This document shows positions 22,213 through 29,825 of a stretch of 34,858 nt of DNA, one piece after another (position 1 is the first letter of the stretch; each line of letters opens with the position of its first letter). Origin of the DNA: Streptomyces sp. SID12501 (GTDB lineage Bacteria; Actinomycetota; Actinomycetes; Streptomycetales; Streptomycetaceae); the NCBI RefSeq assembly GCF_010550245.1, contig NZ_JAAGLU010000060.1, positions 1 to 34,858 of the forward strand, written 5' to 3'. Made by a program: the position numbers and the translations under genes. The notes beneath the pieces are model-generated. The model had not been told where the DNA came from and searched no databases. It saw only the letters and a list, made by a program, of their open reading frames with translations.

Positions 22213-22824
22213 CTACCCCGCCAGACGGGCGAACAACTCGCGCGCCGGCGCACCCTGCGCGACCACCTGATGCAGTGGCGTACGCGCCATTGAGGCAGCC
22301 GGGTGCCGCGCCCCGAACTCAGCCTTCACCAGCCGCGCCACCACCTCACCGAGCACCACATCCGGCCCGACCGGCCCGAACACCCGACCGCCGACACACA
22401 CCAGGCCGTTGGAGCCGGCACCCTCCTCGTACTGGCTGACTGCCTCGTCGACGAGCGGCAGGGCGAGTTCCAGCAGACGGGCGTGCGCGGCGCCCACAGC
22501 GCCCGTGTGCGCCTCCGTGACGGCCAGCAGGCGCAGTAGCGCCGTACGCGCCTCCTCAGCCGCCGCAGCAACCCCCGAGGCGCTCTTGTCCAACCCGCCC
22601 GCGAGCTTCTTCAGCTCGGCCGCGTGCGGCGTCGCAGCAGCCTTGCGCACTTCGAGTGCAGCGTCCTGCCGCTCCTTCGCCGTCCGCAGCCCCTCCAGCC
22701 GCCGACGCCCCCGCTCGACCGCCTCCGCGGTGTTGGGGGCGCCACTGTGCCGCGCCCGGTCCATGCGCTCCCGGACCTCCTCGAACGAAGCCTCGGCCGT
22801 CTCGACGTCCATCGTTGTGATCAT
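22213..22824 (-). CDS. Coiled-coil conserved AICE protein
   Basis: A 203-aa product from ATG 22824 (upstream GGGAAGGGAAACGAAC). The first 125 residues are a heptad-rich helical region (VETAEASFEEVRERMDRARH, then KLAGGLDKSASGVAAAAEEA). A C-terminal domain (about 135-203) follows with GGRVFGPVGPDVVLGEVVAR and HPAASMARTPLH. It resembles scaffold-like proteins of actinobacterial mobile elements, but I do not recognise a named family. Last gene of the leftward operon. Confidence 0.6.
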   Translation of the reverse strand: MITTMDVETAEASFEEVRERMDRARHSGAPNTAEAVERGRRRLEGLRTAKERQDAALEVRKAAATPHAAELKKLAGGLDKSASGVAAAAEEARTALLRLLAVTEAHTGAVGAAHARLLELALPLVDEAVSQYEEGAGSNGLVCVGGRVFGPVGPDVVLGEVVARLVKAEFGARHPAASMARTPLHQVVAQGAPARELFARLAG

Positions 22825-22859
22825 GTTCGTTTCCCTTCCCAGCTCTCTGTGATCCCGCG

Positions 22860-23144
22860 TCAGCTGATGCTGAACGGGTGACGGTGGCCGACCACCTGCC
22901 TGCGCTGCGCCACCATGCGCGCGCCCGGCCCGTCGAAAACGCCGTCGGCGACGACCTCGGCCACCTGCTCCGACTCCCGCAGCTTCGCCATGGCTTCGAG
23001 GTCCGCGACCGTGCCGCGCCCTCCGTCATTGAGCGCCTCGGCCGCCTCGCGCCAGGCCGCGAGCATCAGCCGTGTGGCGGCCCGCCCCCGCCCTGTCGCC
23101 GACATTTCGAATGCCGCCCTGTGCTTCGCCTCGTCCTGAGTCAT
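22860..23144 (-). CDS. Small conserved helical protein
   Basis: A 94-aa product from ATG 23144 behind ACAGGAAGGAACGGCG. Segments RAATRLMLAAWREAAEALN and VADLEAMAKLRESEQVAEVV are helical. It lies 35 bp upstream of the coiled-coil gene and is probably co-transcribed. No family recognised. Confidence 0.6.
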   Translation of the reverse strand: MTQDEAKHRAAFEMSATGRGRAATRLMLAAWREAAEALNDGGRGTVADLEAMAKLRESEQVAEVVADGVFDGPGARMVAQRRQVVGHRHPFSIS

Positions 23145-23286
23145 CGCCGTTCCTTCCTGTCTTCGTTACCTGCTGAACCGGTCCTACCGGTAACCGCCCG
23201 GACAGACGTCCGCCCGGGCCGCTTCCAATCCCCCACGGGTACGCGCCAGACCCGGCCCGGCGGACCCCGCGCCACAACCGGCCCGG

Positions 23287-23451
23287 TCACCACCGGCTCG
23301 CCTCCCAATCGCCGGACTCCAGGGCCTCGGCAACCTCCGCCAGTTCCTCCTCGTCGCAGCCTTCGAGCAGCTCGAAGATCTCCGCACCCAGCGCGCGGGC
23401 CTCCGGCGGGCCGTCCTCCAACCACCCCGCAGCCACCCCGAACGCCTTCAC
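23287..23451 (-). CDS. 54-aa acidic protein
   Basis: Start GTG 23451 overlaps the upstream stop (GTGA); a GTG at 23460 is an alternative. The product (VKAFGVAAGWLEDGPPEARA) ends in a strongly acidic helix LEGCDEEELAEVAEALESGD. It belongs to a chain of four overlapping genes. The N-terminus resembles that of the preceding protein (K-A-WLE-G-P), suggesting they are paralogues. Confidence 0.6.
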   Translation of the reverse strand: MKAFGVAAGWLEDGPPEARALGAEIFELLEGCDEEELAEVAEALESGDWEASRW

Positions 23452-23672
23452 CGCAGCCACCCGCCCTCGATGCCCACGACCTCGTACGACAGCACCGAGT
23501 CCGCGCCCGCCAAGGTCAGCCGGTACGCATCCGAGTCCTGCCGCTCGTACGCCCGTACACCGCCGATCGACCACAGCAACGCACCGTGCCGGGCCGCCTC
23601 CGCCAACACCGCCCGCTCACCCGGCCGGCCGTGCTCCAGCCAATCCGCCGCCCTCTTCAATCCGTCCATCAC
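23448..23672 (-). CDS. 74-aa conserved protein
   Basis: Starts ATG 23672 overlapping the upstream stop (ATGA) and ends overlapping the next start. The product MMDGLKRAADWLEHGRPGER continues with a small beta-rich half (RAYERQDSDAYRLTLAGADS) and ends SYEVVGIEGGWLR. The first 25 residues match the start of the following 54-aa protein in pattern (LK-A--WLE-G-PG/PE-RA). Function unknown. Confidence 0.6.
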   Translation of the reverse strand: MMDGLKRAADWLEHGRPGERAVLAEAARHGALLWSIGGVRAYERQDSDAYRLTLAGADSVLSYEVVGIEGGWLR

Positions 23673-23917
23673 GTGCTCCTCTCTCCACCATCCGAAGCCG
23701 CGGCAGGACCGGGCCCCGCCTCCAACGCCCCACGCATCTCCCGCAGACGGCGCGGCACCACCACATCCGCCGTACGCCGCTGCTCCACCGACAGCTCCAA
23801 GTCGCCGAGGACACCCCGCAGCAGACCGGCCATCACCTCGGCGACCCGCTCGGGCAACTCCGCCAACTCCACGTCACGCTCCAGCCGTAGCGCGGCCACA
23901 CCGAACAGGTCCGCCAT
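23669..23917 (-). CDS. 82-aa helical protein
   Basis: ATG 23917 overlaps the upstream stop (TGATG). The product (MADLFGVAALRLERDVELAE) is almost wholly helical with LPERVAEVMAGLLRGVLGDL and RRLREMRGALEAG. It sits between the zinc-site protein and the 74-aa protein in one operon. No domain recognised. Confidence 0.6.
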   Translation of the reverse strand: MADLFGVAALRLERDVELAELPERVAEVMAGLLRGVLGDLELSVEQRRTADVVVPRRLREMRGALEAGPGPAAASDGGERST

Positions 23918-24495
23918 CACTCCACGCTCCGAAGGTGTCGCGCAGCCGCACGCCGCGCCTGCTCTGCCTGCTCCCCGCTCACGCCCGCCGCAGCGAGCGC
24001 GGCGTTGATCGCGCCGATCACCGCGTCCGCCTGCTTCTCGGTCACCTGGACGAGGCGCTCCTCGATGTTCAGGCGGGCGATCGCAGAGAGCACGGCCACC
24101 GCACGGTCCATCGCGCGTTCGTACAACGCGATCTCGGCACGCAACTGCTCCGCCCCGTTCGCACCCCGATACCGGATGCCGTCCTCCAGCCCGTTCACGA
24201 GCGCTGCCGTCGCCGACTGCCACGCCAACACCTGGCCGGCCAGCTTCAGCAGCGCCTCCAGCGGATCCGCGACCGGAGAGACACCCAACTCGGCGAGGAC
24301 CTGGCGGGCCTCCACCTCCACCTGCCTGCGCACGGCCGCAGCCTTCGACTGAGGGGCAGCGCCACCGTGATACCGGCACACGGACTGGCCCCGCAACGGC
24401 CGGTTGCCGCACGGCGCACCGTCCGTACGGCGGGCAGAGCAGTGCCGCCGACCCATCGAAGCGTCGTCCTGCGGTGGACCTATCGAAGCTGCCAT
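23917..24495 (-). CDS. HGG-motif zinc-site protein, phage-terminase-small-subunit-like N-terminus
   Basis: A 192-aa product from ATG 24495 behind AAAGGACATCCCCC. The N-terminal 50 residues have Cys19, Cys29, Cys40 and His43 in CSARRTDGAPC and CRYHGGAAPQSKAA, a small zinc-binding module seen in phage-like proteins (HGGxxP motif). The rest (about 55-190) is a long helical region with KLAGQVLAWQSATAALVN and ITEK-like VTEKQADAVIGAINAAL. The HGG module is known from terminase-related and other mobile-element proteins. The role in an AICE without a phage capsid is unclear; DNA binding is likely. Confidence 0.6.
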   Translation of the reverse strand: MAASIGPPQDDASMGRRHCSARRTDGAPCGNRPLRGQSVCRYHGGAAPQSKAAAVRRQVEVEARQVLAELGVSPVADPLEALLKLAGQVLAWQSATAALVNGLEDGIRYRGANGAEQLRAEIALYERAMDRAVAVLSAIARLNIEERLVQVTEKQADAVIGAINAALAAAGVSGEQAEQARRAAARHLRSVE

Positions 24496-24526
24496 GGGGG
24501 ATGTCCTTTCTGAGATGCTGTTGGGT

Positions 24527-24555
24527 GGCCGGCCCCGATACCCGCGGGGCCGGCC
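24527..24555. terminator. GC-rich hairpin inside the leftward operon
   Basis: GGCCGGCCCCG (24527-24537) pairs perfectly with CGGGGCCGGCC (24545-24555) between the genes ending at 24569 and starting at 24495. No clear T-run on the minus strand; it may attenuate downstream expression. Confidence 0.55.
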
Positions 24556-24568
24556 GTTGTTGTGCGGG

Positions 24569-25294
24569 TCAGGCGGTTCCGCCGTCGAGGGCGGGGCCGC
24601 GCCTGGCTCGGCGGAGGGCCTCCTCCTCGGTCATCCCGTCCGTACGGAACATGTCGTCGTATGCGTTGCCGCCCGTCGGCGTGCCATCCACGGTGACCGT
24701 GGGGATGTCCTTGAGCTTGTCGCCCCAGACCTTTCGCATGGCGTGCCCGAAGGCGGGGAGCGAGTTGTCCATGAACTCCTTGCTCCAGGGGCTCGACATG
24801 ATCAGGGCCGGGAGGCGGTCGCGGGAGATCAGCCAGTCCCCGGAGTGCGACCACCGTCGTCCGCCCGCGTCGGGCTTGGCCTCGGGGTCGTCCTCGATGA
24901 GGTCGAGTCGGAGGTCGATGTAGTCGAGGAGGCATTCCCAGCCGAGGCGGCCGTCGCCGCGTTCCTCGTCGTGGTCCCGCTGGTCACGGACGGCGTATCC
25001 GTGCTGGAGGCGGGCCCAGGCGTCGGCCTTGTGGAGGGGCCAGCCGAGGGCCTCAGCGATGTCGGAGAGGAGGAGGTACTCCTCGTCCTCGGTGACGTAG
25101 ACGACGGGCGCCTCGCCGAAGCCGGCCAGGTCGATGACGGTCCCGGCGGGCAGAGGGGCCAGCGGCTTCACCGCGCTGATGCGTTCGAGGGCGGCGACCG
25201 CGCGGGCGGTCTGCTCTTCGGGTCCGTAGTCGAGGAGCAGCGCGTCGTGCTTCGCGACGACCTTCTCGGCGAACGGGGTGTGGATGGTGATCAC
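24569..25294 (-). CDS. Conserved AICE protein of unknown function
   Basis: A 241-aa product from ATG 25294, overlapping the previous stop (ATGA). It contains an N-terminal region (about 1-60), then VVYVTEDEEYLLLSDIAEAL (about 64-83) followed by GWPLHKADAWARLQHGY, which faintly recalls BRO-N/antirepressor starts, and WSHSGDWLISRDRLPALIMS plus SPWSKEFMDNSLPAFGHAM. I do not recognise a firm family. Its place beside the replication locus suggests a regulatory or replication-related role. Confidence 0.6.
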   Translation of the reverse strand: MITIHTPFAEKVVAKHDALLLDYGPEEQTARAVAALERISAVKPLAPLPAGTVIDLAGFGEAPVVYVTEDEEYLLLSDIAEALGWPLHKADAWARLQHGYAVRDQRDHDEERGDGRLGWECLLDYIDLRLDLIEDDPEAKPDAGGRRWSHSGDWLISRDRLPALIMSSPWSKEFMDNSLPAFGHAMRKVWGDKLKDIPTVTVDGTPTGGNAYDDMFRTDGMTEEEALRRARRGPALDGGTA

Positions 25295-25560
25295 TGGTTC
25301 TCCTCGGTGGTGGTTGCGGCTCCGTCGGTCGGAGTCGCAGATCTGTCCGGCGTACGGACGGAAGCTCGGTGGTCGTCGCCCTGGCGCTGCTCCTGCTCGG
25401 CGAGGTGGGCGAGCTTCGCGGCGTGCCGTCTGGCGATCCCGTACCGGCGGGCTTCGGCGAGGGACTGGCGGCGCTCCTTCGCGGCCTGGACCCGGATGCG
25501 GGCGGCGGCGATGCGGGCCTGTACCGCCTGCTCGACGGCCGACGTGCTGGACTCGGTCAC
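25291..25560 (-). CDS. Basic coiled-coil small protein, first gene of leftward operon
   Basis: An 89-aa product from GTG 25560 behind AACAGGAGTCTCC (VTESSTSAVEQAVQARIAAA). It is a single Ala/Arg/Gln-rich helix (about 5-60) with a Thr/Ser tail. It overlaps the next gene by 4 bp. It lies next to the repeat cluster of the candidate origin, so its promoter may overlap those repeats. Function unknown. Confidence 0.6.
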   Translation of the reverse strand: MTESSTSAVEQAVQARIAAARIRVQAAKERRQSLAEARRYGIARRHAAKLAHLAEQEQRQGDDHRASVRTPDRSATPTDGAATTTEENQ

Positions 25561-25612
25561 GGAGACTCCTGTTTCTGGAGTGTCGGTAGCGATCGTTTGT
25601 GACTCTGTGTGG

Positions 25613-25780
25613 TGTCGGACCTTCGGGTGTCGGACCCTGAAGGTCCGACAGTGGGTCGTGAGGTGACCTGGGGGTTCGCGTGTATCGCGATTTCCAACTA
25701 GAGCAATTTGTGTATTAATGTCTGATTTTGAAGAGAGGGGCTGTCGGACCTTCGAGTCCGACAGGTCCGACGGTCCGACA
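25613..25780. repeat. Iteron cluster with AT-rich core, candidate replication origin
   Basis: TGTCGGACC occurs at 25613-25621, 25628-25636 and 25742-25750; its complement GGTCCGACA (or one-off versions) at 25642-25650, 25756-25763, 25764-25771 and 25772-25780. The pair 25628/25642 forms a perfect 9-bp palindrome with a 5-bp spacer. Between the two groups, 25690-25735 is strikingly AT-rich. The cluster lies between the end of the replication gene and the leftward operon. Iterons beside an AT-rich region next to rep are the usual signature of an origin. Confidence 0.7.
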
Positions 25781-25793
25781 GCACCCCCCGTAG

Positions 25794-28133
25794 TCACGAC
25801 TGCTCCGGAGCGACTGAACCGGCGGACAGAAGGGCGCCATCGGCCAGCAGCACCAGCCAGCCTTGTTCGCACCCGTACTGGAGCGCCGCCGACCACAGAG
25901 AATCCGTCGCTCCGGACGCCCGGTACTTGTCGCGGTCCGGCTTCTTGATGCAGTTCCGGTTCACGTCACGCACCGGGATCTCACAGTCGTGCCGCGTGAG
26001 GTAGCGGTGGGCCCGCTTGGCGACGTTCATGACTGACGGGTGCACACCGTTGACGACCTCGTACACCGCCGCCTGAGACTCCGCAGCCGTCAGGACGGCC
26101 TCCGCGCGCCGCGCGTCCAGCTCGGCCTGTGTGCGCCGCTTGGCCGCGTCCTGGACTCGGCCGCGTACTTTCCTGGACGTCTCCCACATCACGGTGGCCA
26201 TGTCCCAGTCCTCGGTCTTGACCTTGGTGCGCCCGTGGAGGAGCGCCAGCAGCGCGGCACACTTCAGTCGCCACAGCGGCTCGTGCGTATCCAGCGGAGC
26301 GGTGGCGCCACGGCCGAAGGAGATCGCCAAGGCCAGTTGGTCCAGCTCGTCCGTGACGTGCTCGGGTACCGAGATGGTGGTGCCGCGGAGTCCGGACACC
26401 CATGTCGTGACAGGGACGTCCTTGCCGTTCCGGATGGTGACGGTGACCGGGTCGGTGGTAGCCGGCCTCTTCTCCGGGGTGTCGGGGCCGAGGGTGGCAT
26501 GCGCCCAGGCGAGACGCTGCGGGAGACCGATGGATCCCATCTCCAGCAGCTTCGCCGCAGGCTCCTCCTGTACGCCGAGTGACATGGACAGCGTGTATGC
26601 GCCCTTGGGGAGAGCGCGGCGCCGCTCGACCTCGGCGTTGGAGGTGCCCTGGCGTTCGCTCATCCACGCCTTGCAGAGGACGCCGTTGAGGGTGGCGGCG
26701 GCGGACATCTGCGCCATGGCGTCGAGGACGCTTCCTTCGGTGGCGAGGGCGTAGCCGCGGGTCCTCCTCTGGATGAGGATCTTCTTCTTCCCGTCGTCGT
26801 CATCGGGGTCGATGTCGAGGTCCAGGTATGCGGCGATCAGGCCCTGTCCGGTGGAGATGTCGATGTATGCGAGGTCGACCATGGGGAACGGGGTGAGTTC
26901 CTCGGCGGTGTTCTCGGCGTTGCCCTTGCCGCTGCCGGACGGGCCGAACAGTCCGCAGTACCAACCGATGGTGGCGGGCTGGTGGATGCCGCTGTCGACG
27001 CGGACCGTGGGGTCTGCCATAGCGGCGGTGCGGGCGAGGACCGCGTGAAGGACAGCGTCGGGTGAGGCGCGGCGTGCACAGGCCATCTGCTGAATCCGCT
27101 GGAGTACGGCCGTGGCGTTCCAGAAGGTTGCGGGCAGCCTGTCCGCAGGCTCAGCGGTCGTCTCGCCTGAGTCCTCTGGAGGTTCGTCCTGCCGATGGGC
27201 ACTCTCGCGTCCCACCGGTGGCCATGGGTCCCGGGGCTGCGCCATACCGGCGCGCAGCCCGGACTCAACCGTCTGGAGCGCACGGCCCTCGGGATGGTTG
27301 CCCGCGCGGGCCGCGGCGAGCAGGTGCTCGCGGGCCTCGCCCTCGGCGAGCGCGCCCGCGCCGACCAGCGTGCCGAAGTTGAACGCGGCCGTGTTGATCG
27401 TGTTGTTCTGGTCGCCCTCCGGCGCGCGGGTGATCGCGTCGCACTCGTCCTGGAGCACTTTGCGGGTGTAGGAGTCGAGGCGGTCCATGGAGATGGAGAT
27501 GGAGGCCACCGGTGCAGCCGGTGCAGCCGGCCGGGCAGTGAGGGCGTCGAGGAGCCACGCGGGCGCCTGTACGGGCGCCTGCTCGGTGTTCTCCAGGGTG
27601 TAGATGACGCCGGTCGCGTGGACCGAGCCAGGGCCGATGACGTACGCGTTTCCGGCTCGTACGTCGCCGTCGAACTGCCCCTTCAGGGTGCCGAGTCTGT
27701 TGCCCAGTTTGAGGCCTGCCGGGGCCCAGAAGTAGTCGTGGTAGCCCTTCGCGGTGAGGACGCGCATGGTCACGGGCCAGGTCTCGCCGCGAGCCTTGGC
27801 GACGTCCTCGATGGCGCCGGGCCGGTCGCTGTCGACGACGACGAGCTGTTCGCCGGCCGGGCCGCGACAGGCGCCGATGTACACGGCGACGTTCTGCGGC
27901 CGTCGGGTGAGCTGACGGCGGATCTCCTCGGGGTCCACCGTGTGGTCGCGGGTGAACGCCACGGAGGGATGCTTGCCCCGCTGCTCGCAGGTTGCCGGGT
28001 CGTGTCCTCGGCCGATTCCGGAGCACTGAGGCAGCGCGGGGTGGTCGGCGGGGAACGTGGCGAACTGGCGCTCAGTGAGCCAGAGTCCACCCTTTACCGC
28101 CGTCGACTCCGCCGCTTGCTGCTCGTCGTTCAC
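25794..28133 (-). CDS. AICE replication protein: primase-polymerase plus ATPase (RepPP type)
   Basis: A 779-aa product from GTG 28133 (GTGA overlap with the upstream stop). The N-terminal primase-polymerase domain (about 15-200) shows the metal-binding VVVDSD (Asp101, Asp103), GYHDYFW with His132, and GDVRAGNAYVIGPGS (156-170). A helical part with GDQNNTINTAAFNFGTLVGA (about 240-260) follows, as in PriCT-type linkers. The C-terminal half is a DUF3987-like/helicase-type ATPase with P-loop GPSGSGKG (397-404), where the usual Ser/Thr after Lys is Gly. Such fusions replicate AICEs autonomously after excision. Iterons lie just past its 3' end. Activity of the ATPase is uncertain because of the altered P-loop. 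Confidence 0.88.
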   Translation of the reverse strand: MNDEQQAAESTAVKGGLWLTERQFATFPADHPALPQCSGIGRGHDPATCEQRGKHPSVAFTRDHTVDPEEIRRQLTRRPQNVAVYIGACRGPAGEQLVVVDSDRPGAIEDVAKARGETWPVTMRVLTAKGYHDYFWAPAGLKLGNRLGTLKGQFDGDVRAGNAYVIGPGSVHATGVIYTLENTEQAPVQAPAWLLDALTARPAAPAAPVASISISMDRLDSYTRKVLQDECDAITRAPEGDQNNTINTAAFNFGTLVGAGALAEGEAREHLLAAARAGNHPEGRALQTVESGLRAGMAQPRDPWPPVGRESAHRQDEPPEDSGETTAEPADRLPATFWNATAVLQRIQQMACARRASPDAVLHAVLARTAAMADPTVRVDSGIHQPATIGWYCGLFGPSGSGKGNAENTAEELTPFPMVDLAYIDISTGQGLIAAYLDLDIDPDDDDGKKKILIQRRTRGYALATEGSVLDAMAQMSAAATLNGVLCKAWMSERQGTSNAEVERRRALPKGAYTLSMSLGVQEEPAAKLLEMGSIGLPQRLAWAHATLGPDTPEKRPATTDPVTVTIRNGKDVPVTTWVSGLRGTTISVPEHVTDELDQLALAISFGRGATAPLDTHEPLWRLKCAALLALLHGRTKVKTEDWDMATVMWETSRKVRGRVQDAAKRRTQAELDARRAEAVLTAAESQAAVYEVVNGVHPSVMNVAKRAHRYLTRHDCEIPVRDVNRNCIKKPDRDKYRASGATDSLWSAALQYGCEQGWLVLLADGALLSAGSVAPEQS

Positions 28134-28384
28134 TCGGGGATCTCCGTCTTGTTCTTCGCGGCCTGCTCGGCGATGGCGAGAAGGTCGGCGACCCATCTCC
28201 GAGCGCAGGTGCGTACGGCCCGCGGGGAGGGCTGCTCGTCGAGGTGGGCGCGGATGCTGTCGAGCACGAGGGCCCTGCGGGCGCGTTCGCGGTGGTACTG
28301 GGCGATCAGTTGCTCGCGGTCGTGCGCATCGGATTCCCCGGCCGCAGAGGCGACCAGGGTTCCGATGGCGTGACGGCTGTTCAC
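28130..28384 (-). CDS. Small protein upstream of rep
   Basis: An 84-aa product starting with GTG 28384 (CGAGGTC upstream). It has SRHAIGTLVASAAGESDAHD and then a helical region HRERARRALVLDSIRAHLDE and RRWVADLLAIAEQAAKN. It overlaps the rep start by 4 bp, so it is likely co-translated with it. A replication-accessory or copy-control role is a reasonable guess only. Confidence 0.6.
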   Translation of the reverse strand: MNSRHAIGTLVASAAGESDAHDREQLIAQYHRERARRALVLDSIRAHLDEQPSPRAVRTCARRWVADLLAIAEQAAKNKTEIPE

Positions 28385-28530
28385 GCAGACCTCGACGTGA
28401 GCCGTACAACACAGAGTTCGGCACGGCTGGCCGTAGAATCGGTCACGGTGATGGATCCACTTCTCTCAGCGATTCCCCGGGTGCTGTCGAGGCGGCCTGG
28501 GGTTTCGCGCTTTCTCGGGTCTGTCGCTGA

Positions 28531-28569
28531 GGCCCTGCTGCTGGCGCTCGAATCGCCGACAGCAGGGCC
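28531..28569 (-). terminator. Terminator after excisionase-like genes
   Basis: GGCCCTGCTG (28531-28540) pairs with CAGCAGGGCC (28560-28569), with an inner GGCG/CGCC pairing. It ends 4 bp before the stop of the leftward HTH gene at 28573. Confidence 0.7.
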
Positions 28570-28572
28570 GTC

Positions 28573-28788
28573 CTATGCGCCCTCCAAGAGGGCGATGAGG
28601 GAATTGGTGATCACGACGTGGCGCCGGCCGTACGACAGCGTCTTGACGGGCGCCTCACCACGCTTGATCAGCGCATAAAGCTGGGACTGGCTGCACCCGA
28701 TCGCGATCGCGGCCTGCGGCACGCTCACGGTGGCGGCCCACCCCTTCACCTCCGCGAGAGTCGGCGCCTTGGCCTTCGGCTCGGCCAT
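28573..28788 (-). CDS. Excisionase-like MerR/HTH_17-type small protein (second)
   Basis: A 71-aa product from ATG 28788, sharing one base with the upstream stop (TGATG). The helix-turn-helix VSVPQAAIAIGCSQSQLYAL, followed by IKRGEAPVKTLSYGRRHVV with its wing, is typical of DNA-binding Xis-like proteins (HTH_17). It pairs with the similar protein encoded just upstream. Either could be the recombination directionality factor for the integrase. Confidence 0.75.
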   Translation of the reverse strand: MAEPKAKAPTLAEVKGWAATVSVPQAAIAIGCSQSQLYALIKRGEAPVKTLSYGRRHVVITNSLIALLEGA

Positions 28789-29015
28789 CAGGCGCCCCCG
28801 GCGTTCTGGCCGCGGAGGAAGCGCTCAACATCCCCGCGCAGGTACCTGATGCGGCCGGCGCGGCCAGGCGTGAGCTTCGTGTACGGGATGCCGACCCCCA
28901 GGGACCGGTGATTGGCCAGCGTCTGGACGCTGAACTTGGTGAGCGCCGCGGTCTCTCGTGGCGTCAGCCATTCGTCCGCGTTCTGCGCCGTGAACTCAGG
29001 GGCGAGGCTCCTGGA
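28788..29015 (-). CDS. xis: Excisionase-like HTH protein (first)
   Basis: A 75-aa product from GTG 29015, chosen because AAGGAGTGGCT lies at the right distance (VSRSLAPEFTAQNADEWLTP). It contains WLTPRETAALTKFSVQTLAN, a helix-turn-helix, then HRSLGVGIPYTKLTPGRAGR and IRYLRGDVERFLRG, the usual HTH_17 excisionase shape. It starts beside a palindrome-rich divergent promoter and near the integrase, as xis genes do. The symbol is by family and context. Confidence 0.75.
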   Translation of the reverse strand, partial: SRSLAPEFTAQNADEWLTPRETAALTKFSVQTLANHRSLGVGIPYTKLTPGRAGRIRYLRGDVERFLRGQNAGGA

Positions 29016-29177
29016 CACAGCCACTCCTTGTCTGGATTTTCCATGCAAGTCTTGCGGTATCCCGGTAATCTCCGGGATAGTGCTGACGCTAGCCGAATCA
29101 GCACATCCGTCGCAACCATCCAGGCAATATCTGGAAAATCTCGACGGATGCGGGACCGTCAAGACAGGGTGGAATGA
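29016..29177. promoter_or_regulatory. Divergent operator/promoter region between xis and XRE genes
   Basis: Three inverted repeats are visible: TATCCCGG/CCGGGATA (29058-29065 and 29072-29079, 6-bp spacer), GATTTTCCA (29035-29043) with TGGAAAATC (29132-29140), and CATCCGTCG (29104-29112) with CGACGGATG (29142-29150). They are likely repressor sites for the divergent XRE protein and may support DNA looping. Confidence 0.6.
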
Positions 29178-29786
29178 ATGAGTGCTACGGCGCGCACGGT
29201 GGCCGACAACGTCAGGCGGTTGCGCACGGCGCGAGGCATGAGCCTGCGCGCCCTGTCAGTCGAGCTGAAAGGGGTCGGCCACCCGCTGAGCGCGGACGCT
29301 CTCAATAAGATCGAGAACGGTCGTACTCCCGCGCCGGGCGCGGAAGAGCCGAAGCAGATTCGGCGCGTGGACGTCGACGACCTAGTGGCGCTCGCCCAAG
29401 CCCTGCGGGTGTCTCCGAAGTCCCTTCTCCTGCCGTGGACCGAGACGCCGAACACGCCAGTCGAGATCACGGGTGCAGGCTCCGTCACGGCTACCGCAGC
29501 GTGGCAATGGGCGGACGGCCAGAAGCCGTTGGCAGCCGCAGATGACGATCGATACGGGGAGCTTCTGCGCTTCCGCGTGGACTCCACCCCGGCGTGGGCG
29601 CGGAGCCCCCTGGACGATCGATACAACGAGATGCTGACCGAGTCTGTCGCGAAGCTGGCCATGTTCGAGGGCAAGGGCCGCGTCAAGTTCGAGAACAACG
29701 GGCTCTCGGTGTACGACACCGATGGCCGGCTCATCCGTCGCACAGAGCTGGCCGTCAATCAGGTGGATGTCGAGGGCGAGTCGTAA
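29178..29786 (+). CDS. XRE-family repressor of the AICE
   Basis: A 202-aa product from ATG 29178 behind CAGGGTGGAATGA. The N-terminal helix-turn-helix (about 5-75) reads NVRRLRTARGMSLRALSVEL, with LNKIENGRTP as recognition region and VDDLVALAQALRVSPKSLLL. The C-terminal part (about 100-202) has no recognised domain. It is divergent from xis across a palindrome-rich spacer and upstream of int, so it probably keeps the element integrated by repressing excision genes. Confidence 0.8.
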   Translation: MSATARTVADNVRRLRTARGMSLRALSVELKGVGHPLSADALNKIENGRTPAPGAEEPKQIRRVDVDDLVALAQALRVSPKSLLLPWTETPNTPVEITGAGSVTATAAWQWADGQKPLAAADDDRYGELLRFRVDSTPAWARSPLDDRYNEMLTESVAKLAMFEGKGRVKFENNGLSVYDTDGRLIRRTELAVNQVDVEGES

Positions 29787-29825
29787 ACAGGCCCACCACT
29801 GATCACCCACACAGAGGGAGAATCC

